DNA from: Actinosynnema sp. ALI-1.44
GTDB taxonomy: Bacteria; Actinomycetota; Actinomycetes; Mycobacteriales; Pseudonocardiaceae
Direction of reading: 5' to 3'
Assembly: GCF_001984155.1 (NCBI RefSeq)
Contig: NZ_MTQO01000023.1
Span: 1-64,000 of the forward strand
DNA length: 64,000 bases
Of this stretch, positions 34,507 to 43,483 are shown piece by piece. Numbering within the stretch: position 1 is the stretch's first letter; each line of letters begins with the position of its first letter. A program made the position numbers and the translations under genes. The notes beneath the pieces were generated by a model that ran no database searches, was not told where the DNA came from, and saw only the letters and a program-made list of their open reading frames with translations.

Positions 34507-35904
34507 GTGAATGCACGCGACACCATCGTGGTCGGCGCGGGCCCTGTCGGGCTGTGGACGGCGGCGGAGCTGGCCCTGGGCGGCGGGCGACCGCTGGTCC
34601 TGGAACGGGCCGAGCAGCGCAGCCCGCACTCGAAGGCGCTGGCCATCCACCCGCGCACGATCGAGGTGCTGGCGATGCGCGGGCAGGAACAGGCCTTCCT
34701 CGACGGCGGGCTGCCCCTGCCGGACGGGCACTTCGGCATGCTGCCTGCCCGCCTGGACTTCCGAGGGCTGGCCACGCCGTTCCCGTTCGTGCTCGCGCAC
34801 CCGCAGCTGCGCACCGAGGAACTGCTCGAACAGCACGCACTGGCCCTCGGGGTGGTGATCCGGCGCGGGCACCAGGTGTCCGGGCTGAGCCAGGACGAAC
34901 AGGGCGTGACGCTGCGGGTCAGCGGGCCGGACGGCGAGTACGAGATCACCGCGGACCACGTGGTCGGGGCGGACGGCGCGGGCAGCACCGTGCGCCGGGC
35001 GGCGGGCATCGACTTCCCCGGCACCGGCTCGACCGTCTTCGGCTTCCTCGGCGACGTCGAGCTGGCCGACCCGCCGGCCCAGCCGGGCTCCTGGCACAAC
35101 GAACACGGCGCGCTGATCGTGGCCCCGATCCCCGGCGGGCGCCACCGCGTCACCGGGTACGCCCCGTCAGCCCCCACCCCGACCCTGGAGTCCCTGCGGG
35201 AGACGACGAAACGGATCGCGGGCACGGACTTCGGCCTGCACTCCCCCGTGTGGCTGTCCCGCTTCGGCAACGCCACCCGGCTCGCGGCGGAGTACCGGAA
35301 GGGCCGGGTGTTCCTGGCGGGCGACGCCGCGCACATGCACTTCCCGGCGGGCGGCGTCGGGCTGAACGTGGGCCTGCAGGACGCGATGAACCTGGGCTGG
35401 AAGCTGGCCGCGGTCCGGGGAGGCCGGGCGGACGCGGCCCTGCTGGACACCTACCACCCCGAACGCCACCCCGTCGGTGTGGCCCTGGGCGAACAAACCA
35501 AGGCCCAGACCGCCCTGATCACCGCCACCACCGAGGAGGGCCGGTCCCTGCGTCGGTTCATGGCGGACCTGCTGCGCACCCATCCCGACGTGGCGACCGC
35601 CCTGGCCAACACGGTGACCGCGCTGGACGTGCGCTATCCGGGCGCCCATCCCCTGGCGGGCCAGCGCCTCCCGGCCACCCTCGAGCAGCTGCACCTGTTG
35701 CACGAGGGCCGCCCGGTGCTACTGGCCCAGGAAGCCAGCCCGGCGTTGAAGGACCTGGCCACGAGCGCGGACCTCCGGCTGTACGAGACCGGCCTGCCCT
35801 GGCCCACGGCCGCCGTGCTGATGCGCCCGGACGGGCACGTATGGGCCGCCGGGGACACTGCTGAGCAGTTGACAGACGCCATGGCGGAACTGCCCCTGGC
35901 CTGA
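34507..35904 (+). CDS. FAD-dependent aromatic monooxygenase (PHBH fold)
   Basis: 465 residues: GxGxxG in IVVGAGPVGLWTAAEL, the DG motif VGADGAGSTVRRAAGI, and the FAD-ribityl motif GRVFLAGDAAHMHFPAGGVG followed by LNVGLQDAMNLGWKLA. The C-terminal third (about 370-465) is a thioredoxin-like tail as in PgaE/RdmE-type hydroxylases of polyketide pathways and phenol hydroxylase relatives. The substrate is an unknown aromatic. GTG 34507 has GGAGAG 8 nt upstream. It directly follows the truncated azoreductase and may now share its HxlR-controlled promoter. Confidence 0.92.
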   Translation: MNARDTIVVGAGPVGLWTAAELALGGGRPLVLERAEQRSPHSKALAIHPRTIEVLAMRGQEQAFLDGGLPLPDGHFGMLPARLDFRGLATPFPFVLAHPQLRTEELLEQHALALGVVIRRGHQVSGLSQDEQGVTLRVSGPDGEYEITADHVVGADGAGSTVRRAAGIDFPGTGSTVFGFLGDVELADPPAQPGSWHNEHGALIVAPIPGGRHRVTGYAPSAPTPTLESLRETTKRIAGTDFGLHSPVWLSRFGNATRLAAEYRKGRVFLAGDAAHMHFPAGGVGLNVGLQDAMNLGWKLAAVRGGRADAALLDTYHPERHPVGVALGEQTKAQTALITATTEEGRSLRRFMADLLRTHPDVATALANTVTALDVRYPGAHPLAGQRLPATLEQLHLLHEGRPVLLAQEASPALKDLATSADLRLYETGLPWPTAAVLMRPDGHVWAAGDTAEQLTDAMAELPLA

Positions 35905-36170
35905 GCGCTGATTGTCGCGGCGTCACCCTGAGCCAAACTTAGTACGACCGTGTGACCTGCCATGACTGCCATCCGCGGCAGACGACATAGGCGAAGATCG
36001 TGGACAGTGCGACCCACGAATCGGTGATCGACGACTGCAACCCCTCGGTGGCGTGAGTGATCGTCAGTGCCAGCAGGCAGCGACTACCTTGTGGAAGATC
36101 ACCAACTCCCAGATCGCGGGAGCGCTGGCGCGCGGGAATCAGTCAGGTTGCGTCGATATCGTCAGTCACC

Positions 36171-36704
36171 ATGAGGTACTTCGGCTCCGATGTCATCACC
36201 GTCGCGGACAAGCTCGTCGACGCCTACGTCGATGTCTTCACCGCTCCACCGTGGGAACACCAGGACCCGGACGAAACCCGGTCGGCGTTTCGGGAGCGCC
36301 TGGAGGCAGATGCCCAGCGTCCCGGCTTCCGCGCCATCCTGGGCTTTTCCGACACCGGCGAGGTAGACGGCTTCGTTACCGGCTGGACCACCTTGGCTCC
36401 ATTTCGGACCGATCGCGCCTACTCCAAGGTCACCGAGCGGCTCGGCATCGATCAGGTCGGTGAACTGCTGGTCGGAGCGTTCGAGATCGACGAACTGGGG
36501 GTGCGTCCCCGCGCCCGCGGGACCGGACTCGGACGGCGACTGTTGTCGAATCTCACCGCGACCGCACCCGACGCTCGCGCCTGGCTGCTGACCTGGCATC
36601 AAGCCCACGACACGCTCGCCTTCTACCGCCGGATCGGATGGCGTGAACCCGAGCCCCGGCCGGGCAAGGAAACCGACATCGTCGTGTTCCTGTCGCCGGA
36701 GTGA
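36171..36704 (+). CDS. GNAT-family acetyltransferase
   Basis: 177 residues with the acetyl-CoA binding block IDELGVRPRARGTGLGRRLL (R-x-x-G-x-G/A type) near residues 105-125 and a final beta strand FYRRIGWREPEPR typical of GNAT enzymes. The substrate is unknown. No ribosome site precedes ATG 36171 (GTCAGTCACC), so the message may be leaderless. The gene is isolated, with about 265 bp of unassigned DNA upstream and an integrase-like remnant on the opposite strand downstream. Confidence 0.82.
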   Translation: MRYFGSDVITVADKLVDAYVDVFTAPPWEHQDPDETRSAFRERLEADAQRPGFRAILGFSDTGEVDGFVTGWTTLAPFRTDRAYSKVTERLGIDQVGELLVGAFEIDELGVRPRARGTGLGRRLLSNLTATAPDARAWLLTWHQAHDTLAFYRRIGWREPEPRPGKETDIVVFLSPE

Positions 36705-36892
36705 CCCGGAGCCAAGCCTCGTGATCGCGAAGCTGACATCGCGCCTGGTGGTGGGGTTCCGCTCCGTGCAGCACTCCCCACCGCCCATGACCACCATGCC
36801 GGTTACGAAGCCGCGTCCCGCCATGTTGCCCGGACACCCGCCAACCAGCCCGCCACCTACGCCGGACTCCGAATATGGGCTAGCCGTTCATT

Positions 36893-37365
36893 TCATGCCT
36901 GCGCGACGTCGGACGTCAGCCGCAACGAGTCGATACCAGGGTGGTGACCTCCAAGTCGCACCAGAACAGGCGAAAGAGATTGCGGACGACCGAGCGCAGC
37001 GAAGTGTGATCAAGCTCAGGGCCCGTTCGGTGAGGTATTCGACCAGAGGGTCACTGACAGGCCAGCACTGGATGCCGTAGGCGTCGACGACCTGCTCGAT
37101 GCTGCCGCGGCCGTCCAGTCGGAGCACTTGCAACCGCTCGGGAGCCGGGGCCGGGAGCACGCCCGACTTCTTCAGCATCGCGTAGAACAGGGGCCCGCCC
37201 GCGCCGCCCCGGAAGTGATGCTCCTGCAACGCTTTGGTCAGCTCGGAACAGTCGCCGACGGTGATGTCGCGAACGACGCCGCTCTTGCGGATCACGACAA
37301 CCGCGTTGATCGCGCGCTGCACCATGGCAGCGATCGGGTTCCGCTGCCATGATGCAGGCGGCTTA
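36893..37365 (-). pseudogene. Frameshifted integrase-like (tyrosine recombinase-like) gene remnant
   Basis: Three frames must be joined. The first holds AINAVVVIRKSGVVRDITVG, DCSELTKALQEHHFRGGAGG and PLFYAMLKKSGVLP through YLTERALSLI. The next holds SLRSVVRNLFRLFWCDLE. The last holds HHPGIDSLRLTSDVAQA and a stop. This order matches the mid part of long actinobacterial site-specific integrase-like proteins. Two single-base deletions break it, and the catalytic C-terminal half is absent. It abuts the end of the fascin-like gene. Confidence 0.6.
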
Positions 37366-37366
37366 C

Positions 37367-37972
37367 CTACAGTGAGACAAAGAACCGCTCCCACGGGCCG
37401 ACCGCAGTCGCCCGCGCGCGCAGCATCCCGTAATCTTCGTCGTCGTAGAACATCTCAGCCGAAACGATTCGGTCATTGGCCTGCGACACGATAGTCGTGC
37501 ATCCGGAACCACACCCATTGACGTTGATGGTGAACCGCTCCCATGGGCCAATCACGCCCGCCCGTGCACGCAGCATCGCGTGGTCTTCATCGCTGTAGCC
37601 CAGTTCGGCCGACACGAAAAGGTCGTTGGCTTGGGACTGGATGGTCCAGTACCAGTCTTGGAAGCACACCGTGAATCGCTCCCACGGGCCAACCGCATCT
37701 GCTCGCGCACGCAACATCCCGTAATCGTCGCCGTCGTAGAATATTTCCGCTGAAACGTACCGATTGTTGTCGCGTGAATAGATATATACATTGGGGTGGC
37801 AGGCAGCGTCCGTATTGCCACGCGCCTGGTCCGCGACGACCGTCGACAGGTCACGCGGCGTGGATGATGCCGATGCGGCCGCGGGCGTGGCGAACGCGAC
37901 GGCCGTCAGCACGAGTACCGCGATGTTTACGACGATCCGAGTGGTTGATAGTAGCTTGAATCTTGGTGGCAT
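37367..37972 (-). CDS. Secreted three-repeat fascin-like (beta-trefoil) protein
   Basis: 201 residues: a signal peptide (about 1-34, IAVLVLTAVAFATPAAASA), a short linker, and three copies of a 45-50-residue repeat. Each contains a (Y/F/I)VSAE-x strand, FYD-(G/D)-(D/E)-DY, GMLRARA and a closing GPWERF (second copy SAELGYSDEDHAMLRARAG). Three such units build a beta-trefoil like fascin or actin-crosslinking domains; secreted versions may bind glycans. Paired cysteines sit in the linker between repeats 2 and 3. Start 37972 is set by the signal peptide; an upstream extension looks non-coding. Confidence 0.85.
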   Translation of the reverse strand: MPPRFKLLSTTRIVVNIAVLVLTAVAFATPAAASASSTPRDLSTVVADQARGNTDAACHPNVYIYSRDNNRYVSAEIFYDGDDYGMLRARADAVGPWERFTVCFQDWYWTIQSQANDLFVSAELGYSDEDHAMLRARAGVIGPWERFTINVNGCGSGCTTIVSQANDRIVSAEMFYDDEDYGMLRARATAVGPWERFFVSL

Positions 37973-38128
37973 TTTCAACTGCCTGCGCTCCTCGATGTCG
38001 CATGTGTTCCAGGAGGGATGCCGTTGAGTGTCGGATCTTTCGGTGCGGTACACGACCGTGCGGACACTGCTCTTGGGATCAGGGCTGTCCCTGAGTTCAC
38101 TGGCCCTGATTGCTGTCATCATGAGCGG

Positions 38129-40030
38129 GTGAGCCAGACCGCGCGGGTGTTGGCGAGGGTGTTGACCTGGCCGGTCCTGCCTGCCTTGCTCGTGCTGAGG
38201 CCGCTCGACCGTGTCGGGCCCGCCACGGTGCCGTATGTCGTGGCGATGATCGGGTGCTGGCTCGTGGGCGTCGTGCTGACCGGTGTGGTGTTTTGGCAAC
38301 CGGGCGGGTGGGCGTTCCTCGGGCTGGGTACGGCGATGGCCTGGGCCGCCTTCGCCGAGGAGCGGGCGCTGCGTGGCGGCGACGCCGTGCTCGCCACGTT
38401 CGCCGAATCGAGTTGGCTGTGGTGGCTGGTCTTCGCCGTGCTCGCGGTGCAGCTCACCCCGCCCGCCTCAGCTCGCCCGCGGTGGCTCCCGCTGATCACC
38501 GTCGTGCTCGGGGTCGCCGCCCAAGTGCTGATGCTGCTGCGCACGGTCCCGCTTGAGCCGCCGTTCGACGAGTTTCGGCGGCCGTGGGCGATCTCGAGGC
38601 TGGCCGGGCTGGTCAACAGCGCGTCCTACGCTGTCGTGCTGGCCCTCGGGGTGTGCCTGCTCGCCTCGGTGTTCCTGTTGTTACGTGCGTGGCGGCGCGT
38701 GCGGGACCAAGACCGCCGGCAGCTGCTGTGGCTGGTCGCGGGCATCGTCGCGTTGATCCCAGCTGTCGTCGCGGCGTTCGTGCTCTCCTACCTGGGGTTC
38801 AACCACCTCGCCGGCTGGCCGCTCACCGTCGCGTTCCTGGCGTTGGCGACGGGCGCCGCGTTGTCGGTACTGAAGTACCGGCTGTACGACGTGGAGCGGG
38901 TGGTCACCGACTCAGTGGCCTACGCGCTTGCCGCCGGCGCGGTCATCGTGGCCTTCGGTCTCGTCGTCGTGGTGATCAGCCAAACGACGCCCCTGGGCGC
39001 GACCGCGCAGCTGCCGACGATCATCGCCACGCTGGCCGGGGTCGTGGTGGCGCGGCAGTCGTACGTGTGGATCCGCCGCGCCGTCGGCCGGCGGCTCAAC
39101 CGCACCCGGTTCGACGCGGTCGAGACCGTGCGGCGAGGACTGGCCGCCGGACCGACGGACCTCGACGCGCTGCTCGCGACAGCGTTGGGCGACCCGACCA
39201 CCCGCGTCCTATACCCGGCCGGCCGTGCCGCCGTGGCCGGCACCTGGGTGACCGCGGCCGGCCATGCCGTCGCTCCCGGCGAGCACGTGGTGGACGTGCG
39301 CGGCGCGAAAGTGGAGTTCGACCCGCTCCGCGTGGACCGCGGGGTGGTGCTGGCCGTGGCCGCCAGCGCCGCCGCGGAGATCGACAACGTCACCCTGCGA
39401 GCTGAGCTCGCCCGCCAAGTCGAGGAGGTCACCCAGTCCCGGGCCCGGCTCGCCACCGCGCACGTCGACGAGCGGCGGCGCATCGAGCGAGACCTGCACG
39501 ACGGCGCCCAGCAAAGCCTGCTCGCGATCGCGTTGCTGCTGCGGTCGGCTCGGCTGAGCGGCGGCGGCGAGGTGCTCCGCGACGAAGTCGACCGCGCCAT
39601 CACACACCTTGGCCGCACCGTGCAGGAGCTACGCGACCTGGCCGCCGGACTGCAACCAGCCGCGCTCGCCGGCGGCGGCCTCCTCGCCGCGGTCGCGGAC
39701 CTCGCCGACCGCATCCCCGTGCCGATCACCTATGACGTGCCGGACCACCGAGTCGACCCCGCCGCGGAGGGCGCGGCCTGGTTCGTCATCGCCGAGGCAG
39801 TCGCCAACGCGGTCAAACACGCCGCCGCCGGCAGCATCCGCATCGACGTCGCCCACACCGCCGCCCAGCTGACCGTGACCGTCTCCGACACCGGTCCCGG
39901 CGGCGCCGACCCAGGCGGCCGCGGCCTGCAAGGCCTCCACGACCGGGTGGCCGCGCTCGGCGGTTCGCTCGCGGTGACCAACAGCGAGCCGTCCGGCACG
40001 ACTGTGCGGGCGGTGCTGCCATGCGAGTAG
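38129..40030 (+). CDS. Membrane sensor histidine kinase (HisKA_3 type)
   Basis: 633 residues. About nine N-terminal hydrophobic segments (PYVVAMIGCWLVGVVLTGVV, WLWWLVFAVLAVQL and others to residue ~300) form the sensor region. The dimerisation box is ERRRIERDLHDGAQQSLLAI with phospho-His457, and the ATPase domain has AEAVANAVKHA, VSDTGPGGA and GRGLQGLHDRVAALGG. It resembles the plant-like 7TM/GAF-less kinases paired with NarL-type regulators. Start GTG 38129 is preferred. The stop overlaps the regulator start (ATG at 40021), so they form one operon. The signal sensed is unknown. Confidence 0.9.
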   Translation: MSQTARVLARVLTWPVLPALLVLRPLDRVGPATVPYVVAMIGCWLVGVVLTGVVFWQPGGWAFLGLGTAMAWAAFAEERALRGGDAVLATFAESSWLWWLVFAVLAVQLTPPASARPRWLPLITVVLGVAAQVLMLLRTVPLEPPFDEFRRPWAISRLAGLVNSASYAVVLALGVCLLASVFLLLRAWRRVRDQDRRQLLWLVAGIVALIPAVVAAFVLSYLGFNHLAGWPLTVAFLALATGAALSVLKYRLYDVERVVTDSVAYALAAGAVIVAFGLVVVVISQTTPLGATAQLPTIIATLAGVVVARQSYVWIRRAVGRRLNRTRFDAVETVRRGLAAGPTDLDALLATALGDPTTRVLYPAGRAAVAGTWVTAAGHAVAPGEHVVDVRGAKVEFDPLRVDRGVVLAVAASAAAEIDNVTLRAELARQVEEVTQSRARLATAHVDERRRIERDLHDGAQQSLLAIALLLRSARLSGGGEVLRDEVDRAITHLGRTVQELRDLAAGLQPAALAGGGLLAAVADLADRIPVPITYDVPDHRVDPAAEGAAWFVIAEAVANAVKHAAAGSIRIDVAHTAAQLTVTVSDTGPGGADPGGRGLQGLHDRVAALGGSLAVTNSEPSGTTVRAVLPCE

Positions 40031-40671
40031 TCATCGCCGAGGATTCCGCCCTCCTGCGCGAGGGCCTGGCCCGGCTCCTCACCGAAGCCGGGGTGACGGT
40101 GTGCGCGCTGACCGGCGACGCGACCACGCTCGCCGAGGCGGTCGACGAGCACCAACCCGACGTCGCCATGGTCGACATCCGAATGCCGCCCACCTACACC
40201 CACGAAGGCGCCGCCGCGGCGATCGAGCTCAAGGACCGCCACCCCGGACTCGGTGTCCTCCTGCTGTCTCAAGCTATCGAGACCCACTTCGCGTCCCAAC
40301 TGCTGACACAGCACGCAGAACGGTTCGGCTACCTGCTCAAAGACCGGGTCATCGACGTACCCACCCTGCTCGGCGCACTGCGCACCATTGCCGCCGGCGG
40401 CACCATCCTCGACCCCCACGTGATGCGGCACCTCATGCGCACCCACGCCCAGCGCAACCCGGTGCTGTCGCTCACCGAACGGGAACGCGACGTGCTCACC
40501 GTCATGGCCGAGGGCCGATCCAACGCAGCCATCGCCGAACGACTCGTGGTCAACCTGAGAACCGTGGAAAGCCACATCGCCAACATCTTCACCAAACTCG
40601 GACTGCATGACACCCCCAACGACCACCGCCGCGTCCTCGCCGTGCTGGCCGCACTACGCGAGGAACCCTGA
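40021..40671 (+). CDS. NarL/LuxR-type response regulator
   Basis: 216 residues: receiver domain with acidic pocket IAEDSALLREG and phospho-Asp52 in MVDIRMPP, a conserved Lys in YLLKDRV (about residue 104), and a C-terminal LuxR HTH LTERERDVLTVMAEGRSNAA, then RLVVNLRTVESHIANIFTKL. The start lies 10 nt inside the kinase gene, so it is the cognate regulator. Its target is not visible; the secreted fascin-like gene just upstream on the other strand is one candidate. The operon is followed by a 14-bp stem inverted repeat at 40855. Confidence 0.94.
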   Translation: MRVVIAEDSALLREGLARLLTEAGVTVCALTGDATTLAEAVDEHQPDVAMVDIRMPPTYTHEGAAAAIELKDRHPGLGVLLLSQAIETHFASQLLTQHAERFGYLLKDRVIDVPTLLGALRTIAAGGTILDPHVMRHLMRTHAQRNPVLSLTERERDVLTVMAEGRSNAAIAERLVVNLRTVESHIANIFTKLGLHDTPNDHRRVLAVLAALREEP

Positions 40672-41165
40672 GTAAGTCCCACCGGCTCAGCAAAGCATGG
40701 AGTGGCTCGTGCACGAGTCGGTGTCAACGCCTCCAGCAGGTCGAAGAACGCGCGATGTCGACGGCGGACTACGGCGGCGTCCGCGCCTACGTCTGCAAGC
40801 CCACCAGCAGGCCTGACGCTCTACGCGGTCCTGCGCAAACTCCAAGCCTTACTCGCGGTCTGGACAGGCGCCTGTCACACCTGCAGACGACCTGTCCAGA
40901 CCGCATCCGCGCAACACAAACCCCAGCTCAACAAGACCTAACAAAGCCCTACTAGTCATGCCGCGAGGTTGATCGCACCTCGACCGCCAGCACGGCGCGT
41001 TGAACGGCGCGGCGCGGTAGCACGGGGATCCGCCAGTTGCCAGGGTCGTGGGACCACCGTGCAGTTCGGCGTCGTTATAGAACGTTCTCGATAGCGGTGC
41101 GTGCGCGTCAGCCTCCTACTGCCGCGAATATCCTCTTCTGCCATGAGCGGTTGTCACCAGTCGGG
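40672..41165. other. 494-bp spacer with a possible mobile-element fragment
   Basis: A plus-strand frame ends GLTLYAVLRKLQALLAVWTG, then ACHTCRRPVQ before its stop at 40941. This looks like a natural protein end with a Cys pair, possibly from a transposase or DNA-binding protein, but it cannot be assigned. The rest up to the NUDIX gene shows nothing recognisable. Confidence 0.3.
40855..40904. repeat. 14-bp perfect inverted repeat
   Basis: GCGGTCTGGACAGG (40855-40868) and CCTGTCCAGACCGC (40891-40904) are exact reverse complements around 22 bp. It lies 184 nt after the response-regulator stop and may end that transcript, or be the end of a lost mobile element. Confidence 0.55.
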
Positions 41166-41600
41166 TCAGAACTCCAGGTAGACGGCTGTTGCGAGGCGCG
41201 TGGTCGTGAGTGCCGTGGCCACGTCCGGTTTCAGCAGCGGCAAGGCATCCTCGGGGGCGGCCCAGCGCCACGCGGTGAGTTCGGTGGCCTGCAGCCGGAT
41301 CGAGAGCTCCTCGTGCTGACCCATGTCGAAAATGAACCCGAACCGGGCGGAGCGGCGCCGGGCTGGTCGCCATGTCACCGCGCGCAACGGGCCGGGCTCG
41401 AGATCGACGCCCAGCTCCTCGTGCAGCTCGCGGCGGCATGCGGTGCTGGGCGACTCGCCGTGCTCGATCCGGCCGCCTGGAAGCTGCCAGTGCCGGCGAC
41501 CGATCGGCCGAACGATCAACCATCGGCCTGATGGGTCGGTGATCAACCCACGGGCTGTGGCCATACGCGCCGGCACGCGGCGCCACCGCAACGAGAACAT
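41166..41600 (-). CDS. NUDIX hydrolase
   Basis: 144 residues with a complete NUDIX box, GGRIEHGESPSTACRRELHEELGV (written here in parts: GGRIEHGES, then TACRRELHEELGV), matching G-x5-E-x7-REU-x-EE-x-G-U. The N-terminal RGLITDPSGRWLIVRP and the C-terminal ELTAWRWAAPEDALPLL fit the mutT-like fold. The substrate is a nucleoside diphosphate derivative of unknown identity. Start 41600 is a guess (41564 is an alternative). The gene lies directly downstream of a broken SDR gene, and its frame runs open into that remnant, which can mislead gene callers into a fused product. Confidence 0.82.
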   Translation of the reverse strand: MFSLRWRRVPARMATARGLITDPSGRWLIVRPIGRRHWQLPGGRIEHGESPSTACRRELHEELGVDLEPGPLRAVTWRPARRRSARFGFIFDMGQHEELSIRLQATELTAWRWAAPEDALPLLKPDVATALTTTRLATAVYLEF

Positions 41601-41714
41601 CAGACCATTCTTCGTGCACCACGCTGAACCATCGATACGGGACCAGCCCGTCTGGATTTGGACAAGAAGCGGCTCCGCCAGCAGCAGACCGAACTTCCCC
41701 ACATGCCGATGAGC

Positions 41715-42300
41715 GTTGCGGCCACCGCCGGGGGTCGATACCGAGCTCGGCCATGTTCTGCCTGGCCTGCTCGCGCACGGCCGGATCGTCGACGGCGTTG
41801 TCGATGCGCTCGGTGCGGACGTAGCCCCGGGGAGATCGACGTCGTCCGCAGGACCCGTCGGTGCTTTCCTGCCGCAGGCCTTCCAGGGGGTGCGTACCGC
41901 GTTCTTCGTCCCGGCGTGCACCGCCTGGGCAAGGACGATCTTCAGGCCGGAGGTCGAGACGACGGTGACGAGGTGACCACTGCCCTGACGGCGGAACACG
42001 GGCAGGGCCGCGGCGATCCCGTGCAGGATCCCCTTGACATTCACGTCGACCATCGCCGACCAGCCCTCGACGTCCAGGTCGGCAACGGGACTGATCCTGC
42101 TGATCCCGGCGTTGCCTACCAAGACGTCCAGACGGCCGAAGCGCTCGACGGCGACGTTCACGAGCGACTGGAGGTCGTCGGGTCTGGTGAGGTCCACGCG
42201 TGGCGGCCGCCTCGCCGCCAGCGGCTTCGATCTCGGCAACCAGCCGGTCCACCCGGTCGGTGCGGCGGGCGCCGAGGACGACGGCCGCACCGAGTGAGGT
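41715..42300 (-). pseudogene. SDR oxidoreductase pseudogene with several frameshifts
   Basis: Pieces of an SDR can be followed through at least three frames: LGAAVVLGARRTDRVDRLVA, DLTRPDDLQSLVNVAVERFG, LDVLVGNAGISRISPVADLD, HLVTVVSTSGLKIVLAQAVH AGTKNAVRT (split) and a tail GYVRTERIDNAVDD. The first strand with the GxxxGxG motif is missing, and the catalytic Y of YAGTK reads His. The gene is therefore 5'-truncated, frameshifted and has lost its active site. Confidence 0.8.
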
Positions 42301-42430
42301 TTGGTCAGACTGGCGACGACGACATCAAACCCGAGCCCGCCACAGCCGCTACCAGAGACAACGCATCAAACATCCCAGACTGCGGCTGCCGTATTAGGCA
42401 GCATTCGCACCGTACCGGAAAATCGAGCGG

Positions 42431-42476
42431 CTTATTCGGGTGACCACCTGCGGTGGGAGGTGGTCACCCGGATAAG
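42431..42476. repeat. 19-bp inverted repeat with one mismatch (hairpin)
   Basis: Arms 42431-42449 and 42458-42476 pair over 19 positions with one G-T wobble (CTTATTCGGGTGACC against GGTCACCCGGATAAG) and an 8-nt loop. It lies 160 nt beyond the lectin stop on the minus strand and may be its terminator, or a mobile-element end. The remaining DNA between 42298 and 42638 shows no gene. Confidence 0.6.
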
Positions 42477-42638
42477 CGACGGTCGACCGGCTAGCTGTCG
42501 CATCGTGGGGGTGGCGCAACTTGGGTGGTTCTCAGTTCGGCCGAGTTGGTACTCGATCTTCTCAGGGAGGTGTGAACCTCCTATCCTCCGCGAGTCGCTC
42601 GGGCAGCAGTCGCGAAGACGTTCGCGTGCTGCTTGCAA

Positions 42639-43133
42639 TTAAAACCAGATTGTGGCGTAAGGCTCGTATCCACCGATGCAGCCATTCAAATGTACCGCTC
42701 GACCTCCGGCGACATAGTGTCCGTCACCCCACAGGCATCGAGTGTCAATCACCTCACTATAAAGTCTGATTCCGCCAGAAACTCGACGAGAATACCAACT
42801 GTACGCCTGCGATGCCCTGCAGGTGCCAACTTCGGGAACCCAGGTTCCGTTCGGATGCTTGTACGCGCCCAAGCAGCCGCCTGTGTGAATATTTCGGAGC
42901 TGGAGAGTGCCATCATTCCAACGGTGAACATTCCATTTCTGGTAGTTCAACCCGTTGCAGTGGAATGTTCGGAGTCCGTGCTCGTTGCTGTCATCAAGGC
43001 AAAGATTAGTCTCACGGTTCCGGAAAGTTTGAACGCTGTCGGCCAACGCCGTTCCAGCTCCCCATGAAAGAGACGATCCTATGACGACTAGTGCGACTGC
43101 GAAACGCAGGAAAACGCGCCTTGTCCAGTTCAT
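42639..43133 (-). CDS. Small secreted ricin-type (beta-trefoil) lectin
   Basis: 164 residues: signal peptide (FLRFAVALVVIGSSLSWGAG, cleavage near TALADS) and one ricin-B domain. The repeats show LCLDDSNEHGLRTFHCNG, QKWNVHRWNDGTLQLRNIHT and CLGAYKHPNGTW; the third has RCLWGDGHYVAGGRAVHLNG, with the QxW signature weak in that copy. Cysteine pairs suggest extracellular disulfides. Start 43133 has GAGG 6 nt upstream. The gene and the DNA around it (42600-43480) are visibly richer in A and T than their neighbours, a sign of transfer. Confidence 0.85.
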   Translation of the reverse strand: MNWTRRVFLRFAVALVVIGSSLSWGAGTALADSVQTFRNRETNLCLDDSNEHGLRTFHCNGLNYQKWNVHRWNDGTLQLRNIHTGGCLGAYKHPNGTWVPEVGTCRASQAYSWYSRRVSGGIRLYSEVIDTRCLWGDGHYVAGGRAVHLNGCIGGYEPYATIWF

Positions 43134-43483
43134 TTTTACCTCATAGACTTTCTATTTGTGTCACGACGGTAGACTGTCGTTTCATCAACCGGTGAGATTG
43201 CGTGCCGTTCGACCCCGCATAGGCTGCTATAGTTTTGATACATGTAGCCAGAACTGGGTTGATTAACGCCCCGGCGTCCAGGCAGATCTAGTGAGCCCTG
43301 TGGCAGCCAAGGAAACCGAGTCGAGTGGCTAACGAGGCGATACAAACCTTGGCAACTGAACGCATCTTTCTCCGTCCTGTAATTGGACGATGCATCGTGG
43401 ACCCACGGTAGAGCTGTACGCGGGGACTGGTCCCGCGTGTCGCTCCGCCGCTGACCTGGCGGTCGCGGTAGTGCTTGTCGCCT
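43134..43483. other. 350-bp AT-richer spacer
   Basis: Upstream of the lectin gene the sequence keeps its lower GC content and contains no convincing gene. A short minus-strand frame (43136-43345) lacks a start signal and family features. Confidence 0.4.

Noticed and set aside
35905-36170. Minus-strand hydrophobic peptide (WVALSTIFAYVVCRGW)
   Set aside because: Short, no start, and too little to tell a membrane-protein remnant from chance.
40672-40960. Transposase ending LRKLQALLAVWTG
   Set aside because: The tail looks natural, but I could not assign it to a transposase family, so it stays as an unassigned fragment.
43136-43345. 69-codon frame upstream of the lectin
   Set aside because: No start signal and no family features; composition follows the AT-richer DNA only.
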